Shown: positions 40,978-49,686 of the stretch, in pieces
Layout: each line of letters opens with the position of its first letter
Numbering within the stretch: the stretch's first letter is position 1
NCBI RefSeq assembly: GCF_019139815.1
Contig: NZ_CP077079.1
Location: 1,302,001-1,366,000, forward strand
Direction of reading: 5' to 3'
From: Pseudomonas asgharzadehiana
Lineage (GTDB): Bacteria; Pseudomonadota; Gammaproteobacteria; Pseudomonadales; Pseudomonadaceae
DNA: 64,000 nucleotides
Program-made: the position numbers and the translations under genes
The notes under the pieces: generated by a model
The model's database searches: none
Told to the model about the DNA's origin: nothing
The model's input: the letters and a program-made list of their open reading frames with translations, nothing else

Positions 40978-43309
40978 CTTCCAGGCGCGGGTCGCCAGTG
41001 TCCTGATCCTGCTGTTGCTGGTGGTGATCGGTGCGCTGTATTTCAGTGTCAAGGTGGCCACCCGTTCAGCGGTGCGCGGCCAGGCACTGGCTCAGTTGGA
41101 GGTCGGTTCGCGGGTGTTCGAGCGCTTGCTGGACGTTCGCGGTCGCCGTCTGGCCGATGGCGTGCAACTGTTGGCCGCCGACTTCGGCTTTCGTGATGCG
41201 GTGGCCAGCGGCGATTCGGCGACGATGCGCTCGGTGCTGCTCAACCATGGCAGACGCATCAACGCCAGCGACATGATCCTGCTGGGCATGGACGGCCAAG
41301 TCCTGGCCAGTACCTTGAGCGAAGTGCCCGAGGGCTCGACCTTCCAATACGATCAGTCACTGCGCGATGCCCGGCGCAACCGCCAGGCCATGCTGATCGT
41401 GCCACTGCAAGGCCAACCGCACCTGTTGGTGGAATCCCCGGTGCTGGCGCCGTTGCCGATTGCACGGGTGGTGATGGGCTTTAGCATGGACGGCGCATTT
41501 GCCGATGAGTTGCGCTCGTTGAGCAACCTGGAAGTGTCGTTCCTGGCCATCGCTCATGATCGGCCGGGCGAGTTGGTCAGCACCCAGCCGCAGGTTTTGC
41601 GCGACAGCATTCTGGCCCTGATGCAGGGCGATACGGCACGCCTTGGGGTGTCCACCACCGATCACCTGGCGCAGCGTTTTCTCAGCCAGTCCCTGGTGCT
41701 GGCCAGCGATCAGAACGGCAAGGTCCTGGCGTTGCTGCAAAGCCCGTTGGATGCGGCGATGCAGGCTTTCGTACCGTTGGACGAAAAGATTCTTGGCATC
41801 GCGCTGGTCGCCTTGCTCGCCTCGTTGATCGGTGCCTTGTTGCTGGCGCGCACCGTATCGCGCCCGGTGCAGACGTTGGCGCTGGCGGCCGAACGCATAG
41901 GCCAGGGCGATTACCACACGCCGGTGGCCCTGGCGCGCAGTGACGAACTGGGGTTGCTGGCGAATGCGTTCAATGCGATGCAAAGCGGCATCGCCGAACG
42001 TGAGCAACAGTTGGCGCATAACGCGCTGCACGACAGCCTCACCGGCCTGCCGAACCGCGCACTGGCCATGGAGCGCCTGGGCAGTGCGATTGCTCTGCAA
42101 CGGCCGGTGGCGTTGATCTACCTGGGTATCGATAACCTGCGCGCCGCCAGCGAAACCGCCGGGCCTGATGCGGTGGACCAATTGCTGCTGGCCGTCAGCC
42201 GCCGCCTGGAAGCAGTGCTGCGCCCCGGCGATACCCTGGCGCACCTGATCGCCGATGAATTCCTGCTGTTGCTCGAAGGCGCGGGCAGCGACGAGGCCGT
42301 GGGCATGGCCGACAAGCTGCAACAACTGCTGCTGCGCCCCCAGCGCATCAATGGCCACGACCTGGCGCTGGATTGCCGGCTGGGCATCGCGGCCTACCCG
42401 GCCGATGGCGAAAGCCCGCACACCGTGCTCGAACGCGCGGCCATCGCCATGAACGACGCGGCGAAAATGCCCGGCCGCCTGCAGGTTTATGAGCAGGGCC
42501 GCGACCTGGTGCACCGCCGCCAGATCACCCTGATCCGCGACCTGCGCCACGCGCCCAGCCAAGGCCAATTGCTGCTGCATTACCAGCCCAAACTGGACAT
42601 TCGCCAAGGCCATGTACGCCAGGCCGAAGCCTTGCTGCGCTGGCAGCACCCGCAGTTCGGCATGGTCTCGCCGGCAGAGTTCATCCCCCTGGCCGAGCGC
42701 TCGGGCAGCATCCAATTGTTGACCCAATGGGTGATCGAGGAGGGCATCCGCCAACTGTGCGAGTGGAACCGTCGCGGCCTGTCTCTACAGCTGTCACTGA
42801 ATATCTCGGCGGACGATTTGCTCGGTGACGAGCTGGCCCATCGGGTTTCGGCCTTGCTGCGGCGCTATGGCTTGCCGGCCGAACAGTTGCTGTTCGAAAT
42901 CACCGAAAGTGCCGTGATGCGTGAACCGGAAAAAGCCCTCAAGGTCCTGCACCTGTTACGCGATTGCGGCATCAGCCTGTCGGTGGATGACTTCGGTACC
43001 GGCTACTCGTCGCTGGCTCACCTCAAGCGCCTGCCGGTGCAGGAGTTGAAGATCGACCAATCCTTTGTGCGCAACCTCGATGAAACCAGTGAAGACGCGG
43101 TGATCGTGCGCTCCACCATCGAGATGAGCCACAACCTGGGCCTCAAGGTCGTCGCCGAGGGCGTCGAGTATGCCCACAGCCTGCGTTTGTTGGAGCGGTG
43201 GCAGTGCGACACGGCCCAGGGCTACCTGATCAGCCGGCCGTTGAGCGCCGACGCTTTCGAAGCCTGGGTGGCGTTGCCCCTCAGTGCGCACACTTCCTTG
43301 GTTCATTGA
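40961..43309 (+). CDS. Membrane c-di-GMP phosphodiesterase, degenerate GGDEF plus EAL (copy 2)
   Basis: 782 residues, a clear paralogue of copy 1 with the same layout and similar wording throughout: membrane segment, periplasmic Cache-like domain, second segment near 277-297, HAMP, GGDEF, EAL. The GGDEF signature is IADEF near residue 430, again degenerate. EAL motifs are intact (AEALLRW near 556, EITES, DDFGTGYSS, KIDQSFVRN, AEGVE). GTG 40961 matches the start of copy 1 and overlaps the cupredoxin gene by 17 bases; the ribosome-binding site is weak, suggesting coupled translation. The sensor regions differ more than the EAL domains. Confidence 0.88.
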   Translation: MKLRSSFQARVASVLILLLLVVIGALYFSVKVATRSAVRGQALAQLEVGSRVFERLLDVRGRRLADGVQLLAADFGFRDAVASGDSATMRSVLLNHGRRINASDMILLGMDGQVLASTLSEVPEGSTFQYDQSLRDARRNRQAMLIVPLQGQPHLLVESPVLAPLPIARVVMGFSMDGAFADELRSLSNLEVSFLAIAHDRPGELVSTQPQVLRDSILALMQGDTARLGVSTTDHLAQRFLSQSLVLASDQNGKVLALLQSPLDAAMQAFVPLDEKILGIALVALLASLIGALLLARTVSRPVQTLALAAERIGQGDYHTPVALARSDELGLLANAFNAMQSGIAEREQQLAHNALHDSLTGLPNRALAMERLGSAIALQRPVALIYLGIDNLRAASETAGPDAVDQLLLAVSRRLEAVLRPGDTLAHLIADEFLLLLEGAGSDEAVGMADKLQQLLLRPQRINGHDLALDCRLGIAAYPADGESPHTVLERAAIAMNDAAKMPGRLQVYEQGRDLVHRRQITLIRDLRHAPSQGQLLLHYQPKLDIRQGHVRQAEALLRWQHPQFGMVSPAEFIPLAERSGSIQLLTQWVIEEGIRQLCEWNRRGLSLQLSLNISADDLLGDELAHRVSALLRRYGLPAEQLLFEITESAVMREPEKALKVLHLLRDCGISLSVDDFGTGYSSLAHLKRLPVQELKIDQSFVRNLDETSEDAVIVRSTIEMSHNLGLKVVAEGVEYAHSLRLLERWQCDTAQGYLISRPLSADAFEAWVALPLSAHTSLVH

Positions 43310-43318
43310 GTAGCTGAC

Positions 43319-44176
43319 GTGCGACTTTCTCTTCTGATCGGCAGCCTCGCGGCGCTCACCCTGCACACGGCGTGGGCCGATAACGGCCGCCTGATCGCCA
43401 CGGGCGGTGCCAGCAGCATCGAGGGCTCGGCGGGCGGTGGTATCACGCCTTGGGCGGTGTTGGCCGGCTACGGCGAACAGCACGAATGGGGCGCCACGGC
43501 GTTCGCCACCACGGTCAACCTGCCGGACTATCGGCTGGACGTGGCCGGCTTGGCGCTGGCTTACGACAACCGTGTCGAAGTGTCTTTCGCCCGCCAACGC
43601 TTCGACCTCGGCAGCCTGGTGCACAAGCTCAACTTGGCCGAAGACAACCTGGGCCAGGATGTACTGGGTGTGAAGGTGCGGCTGTTCGGCGACGTGATTT
43701 ACGACCGTTTGCCGCAGGTGTCCCTCGGCCTGGAATACAAACACCAGACCCACTTCGATATCCCCCGCCTGGTGGGGGCCAAGCGCGACAGCGACGTCGA
43801 AGGCTACCTCGCCGCCAGCCGTTTGTTCATGGGCGCGGCCTTTGGCTACAACGTGCTGGTCAACACCAGCCTGCGCTACAGCCGCGCCAACGAAACCGGG
43901 TTGCTTGGCTTCGGCGGCGATCGTCGCAGCAGCCGCAGCCTGCTCAAGGAAGGCTCGGTGGCGCTGCTGTTCAACCCGCGCTGGGCGCTGGGCGTCGAAT
44001 ACCGTGAGAAGCCCGACAACCTGTCGTTTGCCGGTGAAAGCGATTGGGCGGATGTGTTCGTCGGCTACTTTCCCAACAAGCACGTATCGTTTGTATTGGC
44101 CTACGCGCGGCTTGGGGAAATCGCCACGTTGGATAACCAGAACGGCACCTACTTGTCGGTGCAGGGGAGCTTCTGA
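43319..44176 (+). CDS. DUF3034 outer-membrane beta-barrel-like protein
   Basis: 285 residues with a signal peptide ending near TAWADN. The mature part alternates polar and hydrophobic residues in beta-strand fashion, with aromatic strand ends and a final Phe (YLSVQGSF), as in outer-membrane beta-barrels. The wording (GRLIATGGASSIEGSAGGG at the start of the mature protein) fits the DUF3034 family, whose function is unknown. GTG start 9 bases after the EAL gene; the stop overlaps the globin start by one base. Confidence 0.8.
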   Translation: MRLSLLIGSLAALTLHTAWADNGRLIATGGASSIEGSAGGGITPWAVLAGYGEQHEWGATAFATTVNLPDYRLDVAGLALAYDNRVEVSFARQRFDLGSLVHKLNLAEDNLGQDVLGVKVRLFGDVIYDRLPQVSLGLEYKHQTHFDIPRLVGAKRDSDVEGYLAASRLFMGAAFGYNVLVNTSLRYSRANETGLLGFGGDRRSSRSLLKEGSVALLFNPRWALGVEYREKPDNLSFAGESDWADVFVGYFPNKHVSFVLAYARLGEIATLDNQNGTYLSVQGSF

Positions 44177-44595
44177 TGCGCGTTCTACCCATCGCGCTGG
44201 CGGTGCTGCTCAGCGCCTGCGCCCAACAACCGCCCAAGGACGACAGCCTGTATCGCGATTTGGGCGCCATGCCCGGCATCACGCGGATTGTCGAAGGCAT
44301 GCTGCTCCACATCGCCCGCGATGAGCGCATCGTCGAACGCTTTCGGCGCATTGACATCCAGCGTTTGCGCAACAAATTGATCGAACAGTTCTGCGTCGAA
44401 GCCGGCGGGCCATGTACCTACACCGGAGACAGCATGGCCGAAAGTCACAAGGGCCAGAACGTTAGCCGCAGTGACTTCAATGCGCTGGTGGAGGATTTGA
44501 TCAAGGCGATGGACAGCGAGGGGATCCCAGTGCCGGTGCAGAATCGGTTGATTGCCAGGTTGGCGGTGATGCGCGGTGAAGTGATCGAACACTAG
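44176..44595 (+). CDS. Lipoprotein group I truncated haemoglobin
   Basis: 139 residues. An N-terminal signal ends in a lipobox (LAVLLSAC, Cys15), so the globin should be exported and lipid-anchored. The globin part begins SLYRDLGAMPGI, the usual trHbI start. The proximal haem ligand is His91 in SMAESHKGQNVSRSDF, and the last helices follow. Truncated globins bind O2, NO or related ligands; most are cytoplasmic, so an envelope copy is unusual. It is the last gene of the EAL / cupredoxin / DUF3034 operon. Confidence 0.87.
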   Translation: MRVLPIALAVLLSACAQQPPKDDSLYRDLGAMPGITRIVEGMLLHIARDERIVERFRRIDIQRLRNKLIEQFCVEAGGPCTYTGDSMAESHKGQNVSRSDFNALVEDLIKAMDSEGIPVPVQNRLIARLAVMRGEVIEH

Positions 44596-44619
44596 TCACC
44601 TGAACACCAAGGTTCAAAT

Positions 44620-44645
44620 GTGGGAGGGAGCAAGCCCCCTCACAC
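44620..44645. repeat. Short REP hairpin
   Basis: GTGGGAGGGAG followed at once by CAAGCCCCCTCACAC: a REP-like pair with almost no spacer and one decayed arm, between the globin gene and the shared terminator. Confidence 0.7.
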
Positions 44646-44669
44646 ATTTTGATCGTCATCGTCCATTAA

Positions 44670-44706
44670 AAAGGCGGCTACCTGTTGAGGGTAGCCGCCT
44701 TTGTTT
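44670..44706. terminator. Bidirectional terminator between globin gene and gcd
   Basis: AAAGGCGGCTACC and GGTAGCCGCCTTT form a 13-bp stem with a short loop. There are A's on the left and T's on the right, so it can end transcription of both convergent genes. Confidence 0.92.
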
Positions 44707-44721
44707 TACCGCCGGTCCTGC

Positions 44722-47133
44722 TTAGTCCGGCAGTTTGAACGCCATTACATAGTCACCCTGCTTGGTACCCAGGGAACCATGACCCCCCGCCACGACCAGC
44801 ACGTACTGCTTGCCGTCCTTGCCGGTGTAGGTCATCGGTGTGGTTTGCGCGCCCGCTGGCAGGCGGCCTTCCCACAGTTGCTTGCCGTTTTTCACGTCGT
44901 AGGCACGCAGGTACTGGTCGAGGGTACCGCTCAGGAACGCCACGCCACCGGCGGTGGTGAAGGTGCCGCCCAGGCTCGGTACGCCCATGCTCAGGGGGAT
45001 CGGAACCGGCGAGCTGTCACGCACGGTGCCGTTCTTGTGCATCCAGATGGTTTTGTGGGTGGTCAGGTCGACCGCCGCCACATAACCCCACGCCGGTGCC
45101 TGGCACGGCAAGCCCATTGGCGACAGCAACGCTTCGAGGATCACGCCGTACGGCGCGCCTTTGTTCGGCTGCACGCCTTCGGTTTCGCTGACGCGCGGGC
45201 CTTGCTTGGCGATGTCGGCGGCCGGGATCAGTTTGGATTTGAACGCCATGAAGCTGGGGTTCACGAACGCGATCTGACGCACCGGGTCGACAGAAATGCC
45301 ACCCCAGTCGAACACGCCAAAGTTGCCGGGGTACACGATCGAGCCCTGCAGCGATGGCGGGGTGAAAGCACCGTCATAGCGCATGGACTTGAAGTCGATA
45401 CGGCACAGCATCTGGTCAAGCGGCGTCACGCCCCACATGTCGCGCTCTTTGAGCGGCGGCGGCATGAAGTTCAGCTCGGACTTGGGTTGGGTCGGGGAGG
45501 TGCGGTCGCCCGCCACTGCGCCCTGCGGTACCGCCACTTCGTGGATCGGCACCACCGGCTGGCCGGTGGCACGGTCCAGTACATAGATGCTGCCTTGCTT
45601 GGTCGACGCCATCACCGCCTGCTTCACGCCGGCTTCGGTCTTGATGTCGATCAGCGACGGTTGGCCGCCCACGTCCATGTCCCACAGGTCATGGTGAGTG
45701 AACTGGAAGGTCCACTTCACATGGCCGGTGTCGATGTCCAGCGCGGTCAGGCCGGCGGCGTATTTCTCGGAATCGTCGGTACGGTCGCCGCCGTACTGGT
45801 CAGGCATCTGGTTGCCCATCGGCAGGTAGAGCATGCCGAGTTTTTCATCCACGGCGAACATGGACCACATGTTCGGCGAGTTGCGGGTGTAGGTCTTGCC
45901 TTCGGCCAACGGGGTGGTGTCACCCGGGTTGCCGCTGTCCCAGTTCCACACCAGCTTGCCGGTGTGTACGTCGAACGCGCGGATCACACCGCTTGGCTCG
46001 TCGACCGAGACGTTATCGGTCACGTGGCCGCCGATCACCACCAGGTTCTTGGTCACGGCCGGTGGCGAGGTGGAGTAGTAACCGCCTGGGGCGAAGCTGC
46101 CGATGTTGGCGCGCAGGTCGACCTGGCCTTTGTCGCCGAAGTCTTCGCACATCTTGCCGGTGTCGGCGTTCAGGGCGATCAGGCGGGTGTCGGCGGTCGG
46201 CACGAAGATGCGTTTCGGGCAGGCAGTCGGCGCGGTGGCCGGGCTGGCGCTGCCGGTGGGGCTCTGTTCGGACGCGTAGGCGGCGTCATCGTGATACGAC
46301 ACGCCACGGCAGGTCATGTGCGCCCAACCCTTGAAGTTCTCGGCACCCTGGGTGCTGATCTTCGGGTCGAAACGCCAGATTTCCTTGCCGGTGTCCGGGT
46401 CCAGGGCAATCACTTGGCTGTGCGGGGTACACACGTAGAGCATGCCGTTGACTTTCAGCGGGGTGTTTTCCGCGGTGGTCTCACCTGGGTCGCCCGCACC
46501 CGGAATATCGCCGGTGCGGAAGGTCCACGCCGGGACCAGCTTGTGGGCGTTTTCCGGGGTAATCTGCGCCAGCGGCGAGTAGCGGTCGCCGAAGGATGAA
46601 CGACCGTAGGAATTCCAGTCGCCATCGGCCTGCGACGGCGCGGCATTGGCCATGCCCGGTACCGCGTCGCGGTCCAGTTGGCCTTTGATCTCACCCGGGT
46701 TGGTGAACTGGCTGGCGATGGCGGCGGCGCCGGCCAGCACCACGGCCACGCTCAGTGCGCCGGTGCCCAGCGGGGCAGGTTGGCCACGCAGCAACGGACG
46801 GCGAAACCACGGCAGCAACATGACCAGGCCCAAGGCAAACAGCAGTGCCAGGCGCGGCACCAGCTGCCACCAGTCCAAGCCGACTTCCCACAGTGCCCAC
46901 ACCGTGCTGGCGAACAGCACTACTGCGTACAGGCCAAGCGCGGCGCGACGGGTGGCCAGCAACAGGATGCCGGTCAAGGTGATGCCGATACCGGCCAGCA
47001 GGTAGTAAAACGACCCGCCGAGCATCGTCAGCTTGATACCGCCGGCCAACAAGGCCAGGCCCATGATCAGCAGCAAGACGCCTAGCAGCCTGGGGAGCAG
47101 GCGGCTTGGACTTGAAGCACCATCAGTGCTCAT
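44722..47133 (-). CDS. gcd: Membrane-bound PQQ glucose dehydrogenase
   Basis: An 803-residue inner-membrane quinoprotein that oxidises glucose to gluconate in the periplasm and passes electrons to ubiquinone. Five hydrophobic segments occupy about residues 15-145. The eight-bladed propeller follows, with family blocks such as DWNSYGRSSFGDRYSPL near 170 and repeated tryptophan-docking strands (GKEIWRFDPK, GKLVWNWDSG). The catalytic part GVSYHDDAAY is present. It is the periplasmic route of glucose use in Pseudomonas. A palindrome resembling a Cra/FruR site lies upstream. Confidence 0.95.
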   Translation of the reverse strand: MSTDGASSPSRLLPRLLGVLLLIMGLALLAGGIKLTMLGGSFYYLLAGIGITLTGILLLATRRAALGLYAVVLFASTVWALWEVGLDWWQLVPRLALLFALGLVMLLPWFRRPLLRGQPAPLGTGALSVAVVLAGAAAIASQFTNPGEIKGQLDRDAVPGMANAAPSQADGDWNSYGRSSFGDRYSPLAQITPENAHKLVPAWTFRTGDIPGAGDPGETTAENTPLKVNGMLYVCTPHSQVIALDPDTGKEIWRFDPKISTQGAENFKGWAHMTCRGVSYHDDAAYASEQSPTGSASPATAPTACPKRIFVPTADTRLIALNADTGKMCEDFGDKGQVDLRANIGSFAPGGYYSTSPPAVTKNLVVIGGHVTDNVSVDEPSGVIRAFDVHTGKLVWNWDSGNPGDTTPLAEGKTYTRNSPNMWSMFAVDEKLGMLYLPMGNQMPDQYGGDRTDDSEKYAAGLTALDIDTGHVKWTFQFTHHDLWDMDVGGQPSLIDIKTEAGVKQAVMASTKQGSIYVLDRATGQPVVPIHEVAVPQGAVAGDRTSPTQPKSELNFMPPPLKERDMWGVTPLDQMLCRIDFKSMRYDGAFTPPSLQGSIVYPGNFGVFDWGGISVDPVRQIAFVNPSFMAFKSKLIPAADIAKQGPRVSETEGVQPNKGAPYGVILEALLSPMGLPCQAPAWGYVAAVDLTTHKTIWMHKNGTVRDSSPVPIPLSMGVPSLGGTFTTAGGVAFLSGTLDQYLRAYDVKNGKQLWEGRLPAGAQTTPMTYTGKDGKQYVLVVAGGHGSLGTKQGDYVMAFKLPD

Positions 47134-47251
47134 AGTGTGTTTCTCCGTGACGTTGGAATAAAGGTGTAACCCCGTGCTTCATTCACTGTAGATGACGATT
47201 CGGCGCGGGCTTGGTTCAGCGTTATTTGGGTTTTTCCGTGGAGCGGCGCTG

Positions 47252-47279
47252 TTATCCACAGGCCGGCGATTTATCCCCA
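47252..47279 (+). promoter_or_regulatory. Two DnaA-box-like sequences upstream of gcd
   Basis: TTATCCACA at 47252-47260 is an exact DnaA-box consensus, and TTATCCCCA at 47271-47279 differs by one base. Their starts are 19 bases apart in the same orientation. They are too few for a replication origin but could allow DnaA-linked control of gcd. Confidence 0.5.
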
Positions 47280-47352
47280 GGCGCGGTCGTGGGCAAGACA
47301 GCGCTGTCTTTGCGTGCGGGAATAATCAGCAAGATGGGGGCGGCCGAGGAAG

Positions 47353-47364
47353 TGAAACGTTTCA
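47353..47364. promoter_or_regulatory. Cra/FruR-like palindrome
   Basis: TGAAACGTTTCA is a perfect 12-bp palindrome with the central CG typical of LacI-family sites. It closely matches the Cra (FruR) operator known from enterics and P. putida. It is 220 bases upstream of gcd, so direct action on gcd is uncertain. Confidence 0.6.
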
Positions 47365-47471
47365 GGTTGTTGCGAAGGATAAAGGGAGTCAGGGCCAAGA
47401 GAAAGCCTGAATCGCAAGATGCATCATTTCGGATTTGGTAACAGTGACCCGATGTCGCTGCGAAAACACTT

Positions 47472-47500
47472 GTGGGAGGAGGGCAAGCCCCCCCTCCCAC
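47472..47500. repeat. REP hairpin after the zinc receptor gene
   Basis: GTGGGAGGAGGGC and CCCCCCTCCCAC pair closely, 17 bases after the receptor stop. It may also help end its message. Confidence 0.72.
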
Positions 47501-47517
47501 GGGAATTGCACTGTGGG

Positions 47518-49536
47518 TTAGAAGGTGGTGCGAAGCCCGAACTGCACGCTGCGCCCCGGCGCCGGGGCGATGTCGCGCAGGATCGAGCTGGCATACCGCA
47601 CGGTCTGGTTGGTGAGGTTTTCCCCGTTCACAAATGCCAACCATTGGCTGCCACCCATATTGAAGTGGTAACCGGCGCTCGCGCCCAAGGTGGTGTAGCC
47701 GTCGGTGCCGCTTTCGTTATCCGGCACACGGCCCTGGCCTGCGGCGTGTTCGACGTCGATACGCGCCTGCCAGCGGTCCAGCTCCCACAGCAACCCGCTG
47801 TTCAAGCGCAACGGGGCAATGCGTGGCAAGGCTTCACCGGTGTCGAGGTTGGTGGCGCGGGTGTAATCGCCTGACAGCTCCAGCGCGAACTTGCCGTAGG
47901 CGCTTTCACCGAGCTTCCAGTGATCCTGGGCTTCAAACCCGGCAAAACGGGCACGCACGCCGGAATATTCGTACTCAGGGATGCCGCTCGCGTCTTCTTC
48001 ACCTTCATCGTTCAGCGTACGACCGGTGCCCAGCAGGCCGATGTAATTGGAGAAGTGGCTGTAGAACACGCCGACGCTGCCCTTGTGGGTGCCATTGTCA
48101 AAGCGCAGCGCCAGGTCGCTGGACACGGCTTTTTCTTTCTTCAGGTTGGCGTCGCCCAGCTCAAAGGTGCCGGTGGCGACGTGGGCGCCGTTGGCGTACA
48201 GCTCGTAGAAGGTCGGCGCGCGTTCGGTGTAGCCCAGGGTGGCGGCCACGGACCAGATGGGCGTCAGGGTGTAGACCGCGCCGGACGACAGGCTGCCGGC
48301 GGTGAAGTCATTGCTCTTGTCGGCGCCGGCAAAGCGCGCGTTGCCTTTGGCGTCCGGGTCTACGCGGGTGTGTTCCAGGCGCCCGCCGAGGCTGAGTTTG
48401 AGGCGTTCGGTGGCCTGCATTTCTTCGAGGATAAACAGCGCGCCGGCATTGGTGTCGGTCTGCGGCACGAACGCTTCTTCGCCCAGGGCCGAGAACTCAT
48501 TGCGGGTCACCTGCGCGCCCACCACCCCATCGAACGGGCCGATCGGCTGGTGACGCGCTTCAACGCGGGCTTCATAACCTTTGTTCTTGAACACCGTGCC
48601 GGTCTCGCCGTCTTCGATTTCGCGGTGCTCGTAGTCGGTGTAGCCGGCGTCGAATTTCACCGAACTGAACGGGCCTTGCAGGTTGCGGATTTCGGAGGCG
48701 AACGCGTAGTGATCCTGCTTCATGCGGATGCGCACGGCCTGCTCGGCGGGGGAGCCGTAGTTGCTGTCGTAATTGCTGTAGGACAGCCCGGCGTAACCGT
48801 CATCCCAGGTGTAGGAACCGCCCACGGCACCGCCGTCCTGGCGCCCGTCGCTGTTGCCCAGGCGAGCATTTTTGCCGGGGCTGTCTTCGCTGTCCGGCGC
48901 ATGGCGGCTGCGCGCCTGGCCTGGGATTTTCAGGTCATTGAATTCCCGCGCATTGGCGTCCAGGTGCAGGGCGAACGTGCCGTTGCCGGCTTCCAGTTTG
49001 CCTGCGCTGCTGCGGGTGGTGTCGGCGCCGCCGTAGCGCAACTCACCGGCACCGTGGATGCCTTCGATGGCTTGGGTGGGGATGCGATTGTCGAAGGTGT
49101 TGACCACGCCGCCGATGGCACTGCCGCCATACAACAACGCCGCCGGGCCGCGCACGATTTCAACGCGCTCAACGTTGACCGGGTCCAGCGGCACCGCGTG
49201 GTCGTAGGACAGTGACGAGGCATCCAGCGCGCCCACGCCGTTGCGCAGGATGCGGATGCGGTCGCCATCCTGGCCGCGAATGATCGGCCGGCTGGCGCCT
49301 GGGCCGAAATACGAGGACGACACGCCCGGCTGCTTGTTCAGGGTTTCGCCGAGGCTGCCTTTTTGCTGCAGCGTCAGGTCATCGCCTTCGAGCACGGTGG
49401 TCGGCGACGCCAGCTGTTCGCTGCCCAGCGGGTTGCCGGTGATGACTTGGGGTGGCAGCTCAAGGGCGTGGGCTTCGGAGCAGATCAACAGGGCGGCGGC
49501 AAGCGGGGTCAAGCGCCACAGGGAAGAGAGGGACAT
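47518..49536 (-). CDS. znuD: TonB-dependent receptor, ZnuD-like zinc transporter
   Basis: A 672-residue outer-membrane receptor. A signal peptide ends near SEAHALE; the TonB-box/plug region has GETLNKQPGVSSSYFGPGA and RPIIRGQDGDRIRIL; the barrel ends in a terminal Phe (FGLRTTF). The loop near residues 195-225 (SRHAPDSEDSPGKNARLG) is typical of ZnuD-like receptors. ATG 49536 gives the signal peptide; the long upstream frame is rejected. A Zur-like box 39 bases upstream supports zinc control, and in P. aeruginosa a related receptor lies near asrA. The substrate is probably zinc. Confidence 0.86.
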   Translation of the reverse strand: MSLSSLWRLTPLAAALLICSEAHALELPPQVITGNPLGSEQLASPTTVLEGDDLTLQQKGSLGETLNKQPGVSSSYFGPGASRPIIRGQDGDRIRILRNGVGALDASSLSYDHAVPLDPVNVERVEIVRGPAALLYGGSAIGGVVNTFDNRIPTQAIEGIHGAGELRYGGADTTRSSAGKLEAGNGTFALHLDANAREFNDLKIPGQARSRHAPDSEDSPGKNARLGNSDGRQDGGAVGGSYTWDDGYAGLSYSNYDSNYGSPAEQAVRIRMKQDHYAFASEIRNLQGPFSSVKFDAGYTDYEHREIEDGETGTVFKNKGYEARVEARHQPIGPFDGVVGAQVTRNEFSALGEEAFVPQTDTNAGALFILEEMQATERLKLSLGGRLEHTRVDPDAKGNARFAGADKSNDFTAGSLSSGAVYTLTPIWSVAATLGYTERAPTFYELYANGAHVATGTFELGDANLKKEKAVSSDLALRFDNGTHKGSVGVFYSHFSNYIGLLGTGRTLNDEGEEDASGIPEYEYSGVRARFAGFEAQDHWKLGESAYGKFALELSGDYTRATNLDTGEALPRIAPLRLNSGLLWELDRWQARIDVEHAAGQGRVPDNESGTDGYTTLGASAGYHFNMGGSQWLAFVNGENLTNQTVRYASSILRDIAPAPGRSVQFGLRTTF

Positions 49537-49574
49537 CGGACATTCCTTGGCAATACGGCGAAAAGATTTGAAAG

Positions 49575-49597
49575 TAATGGTTACAATATAACATCTC
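49575..49597 (-). promoter_or_regulatory. Zur-like operator before the zinc receptor gene
   Basis: On the minus strand: GAGATGTTATA, T, TGTAACCATTA. This closely follows the gamma-proteobacterial Zur consensus (GAAATGTTATA N TATAACATTTC); one half has a single mismatch and the other is weaker. It overlaps the expected promoter. Confidence 0.75.
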
Positions 49598-49686
49598 TTT
49601 TTCGCCGCAAGCGGGAACTTTTTATAACTGGCCGGGCGGGGTGATAAGGTGTGCGCCTTCCTCAACCGTTTTTCATAGGCCCCGGC

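Larger units (their letters stand above)
47134..47517. other. 384-bp control region between gcd and the zinc receptor gene end
   Basis: No gene is seen. It holds the gcd promoter region (minus strand), two DnaA-box-like 9-mers, a perfect 12-bp palindrome and, near the receptor stop, a REP hairpin. The remaining sequence is unremarkable. Confidence 0.7.

Noticed and set aside
47252..47279. DnaA boxes as a replication origin
   Set aside because: Only two boxes, no AT-rich unwinding element and no dnaA or gyrB genes nearby; kept only as possible regulatory sites.
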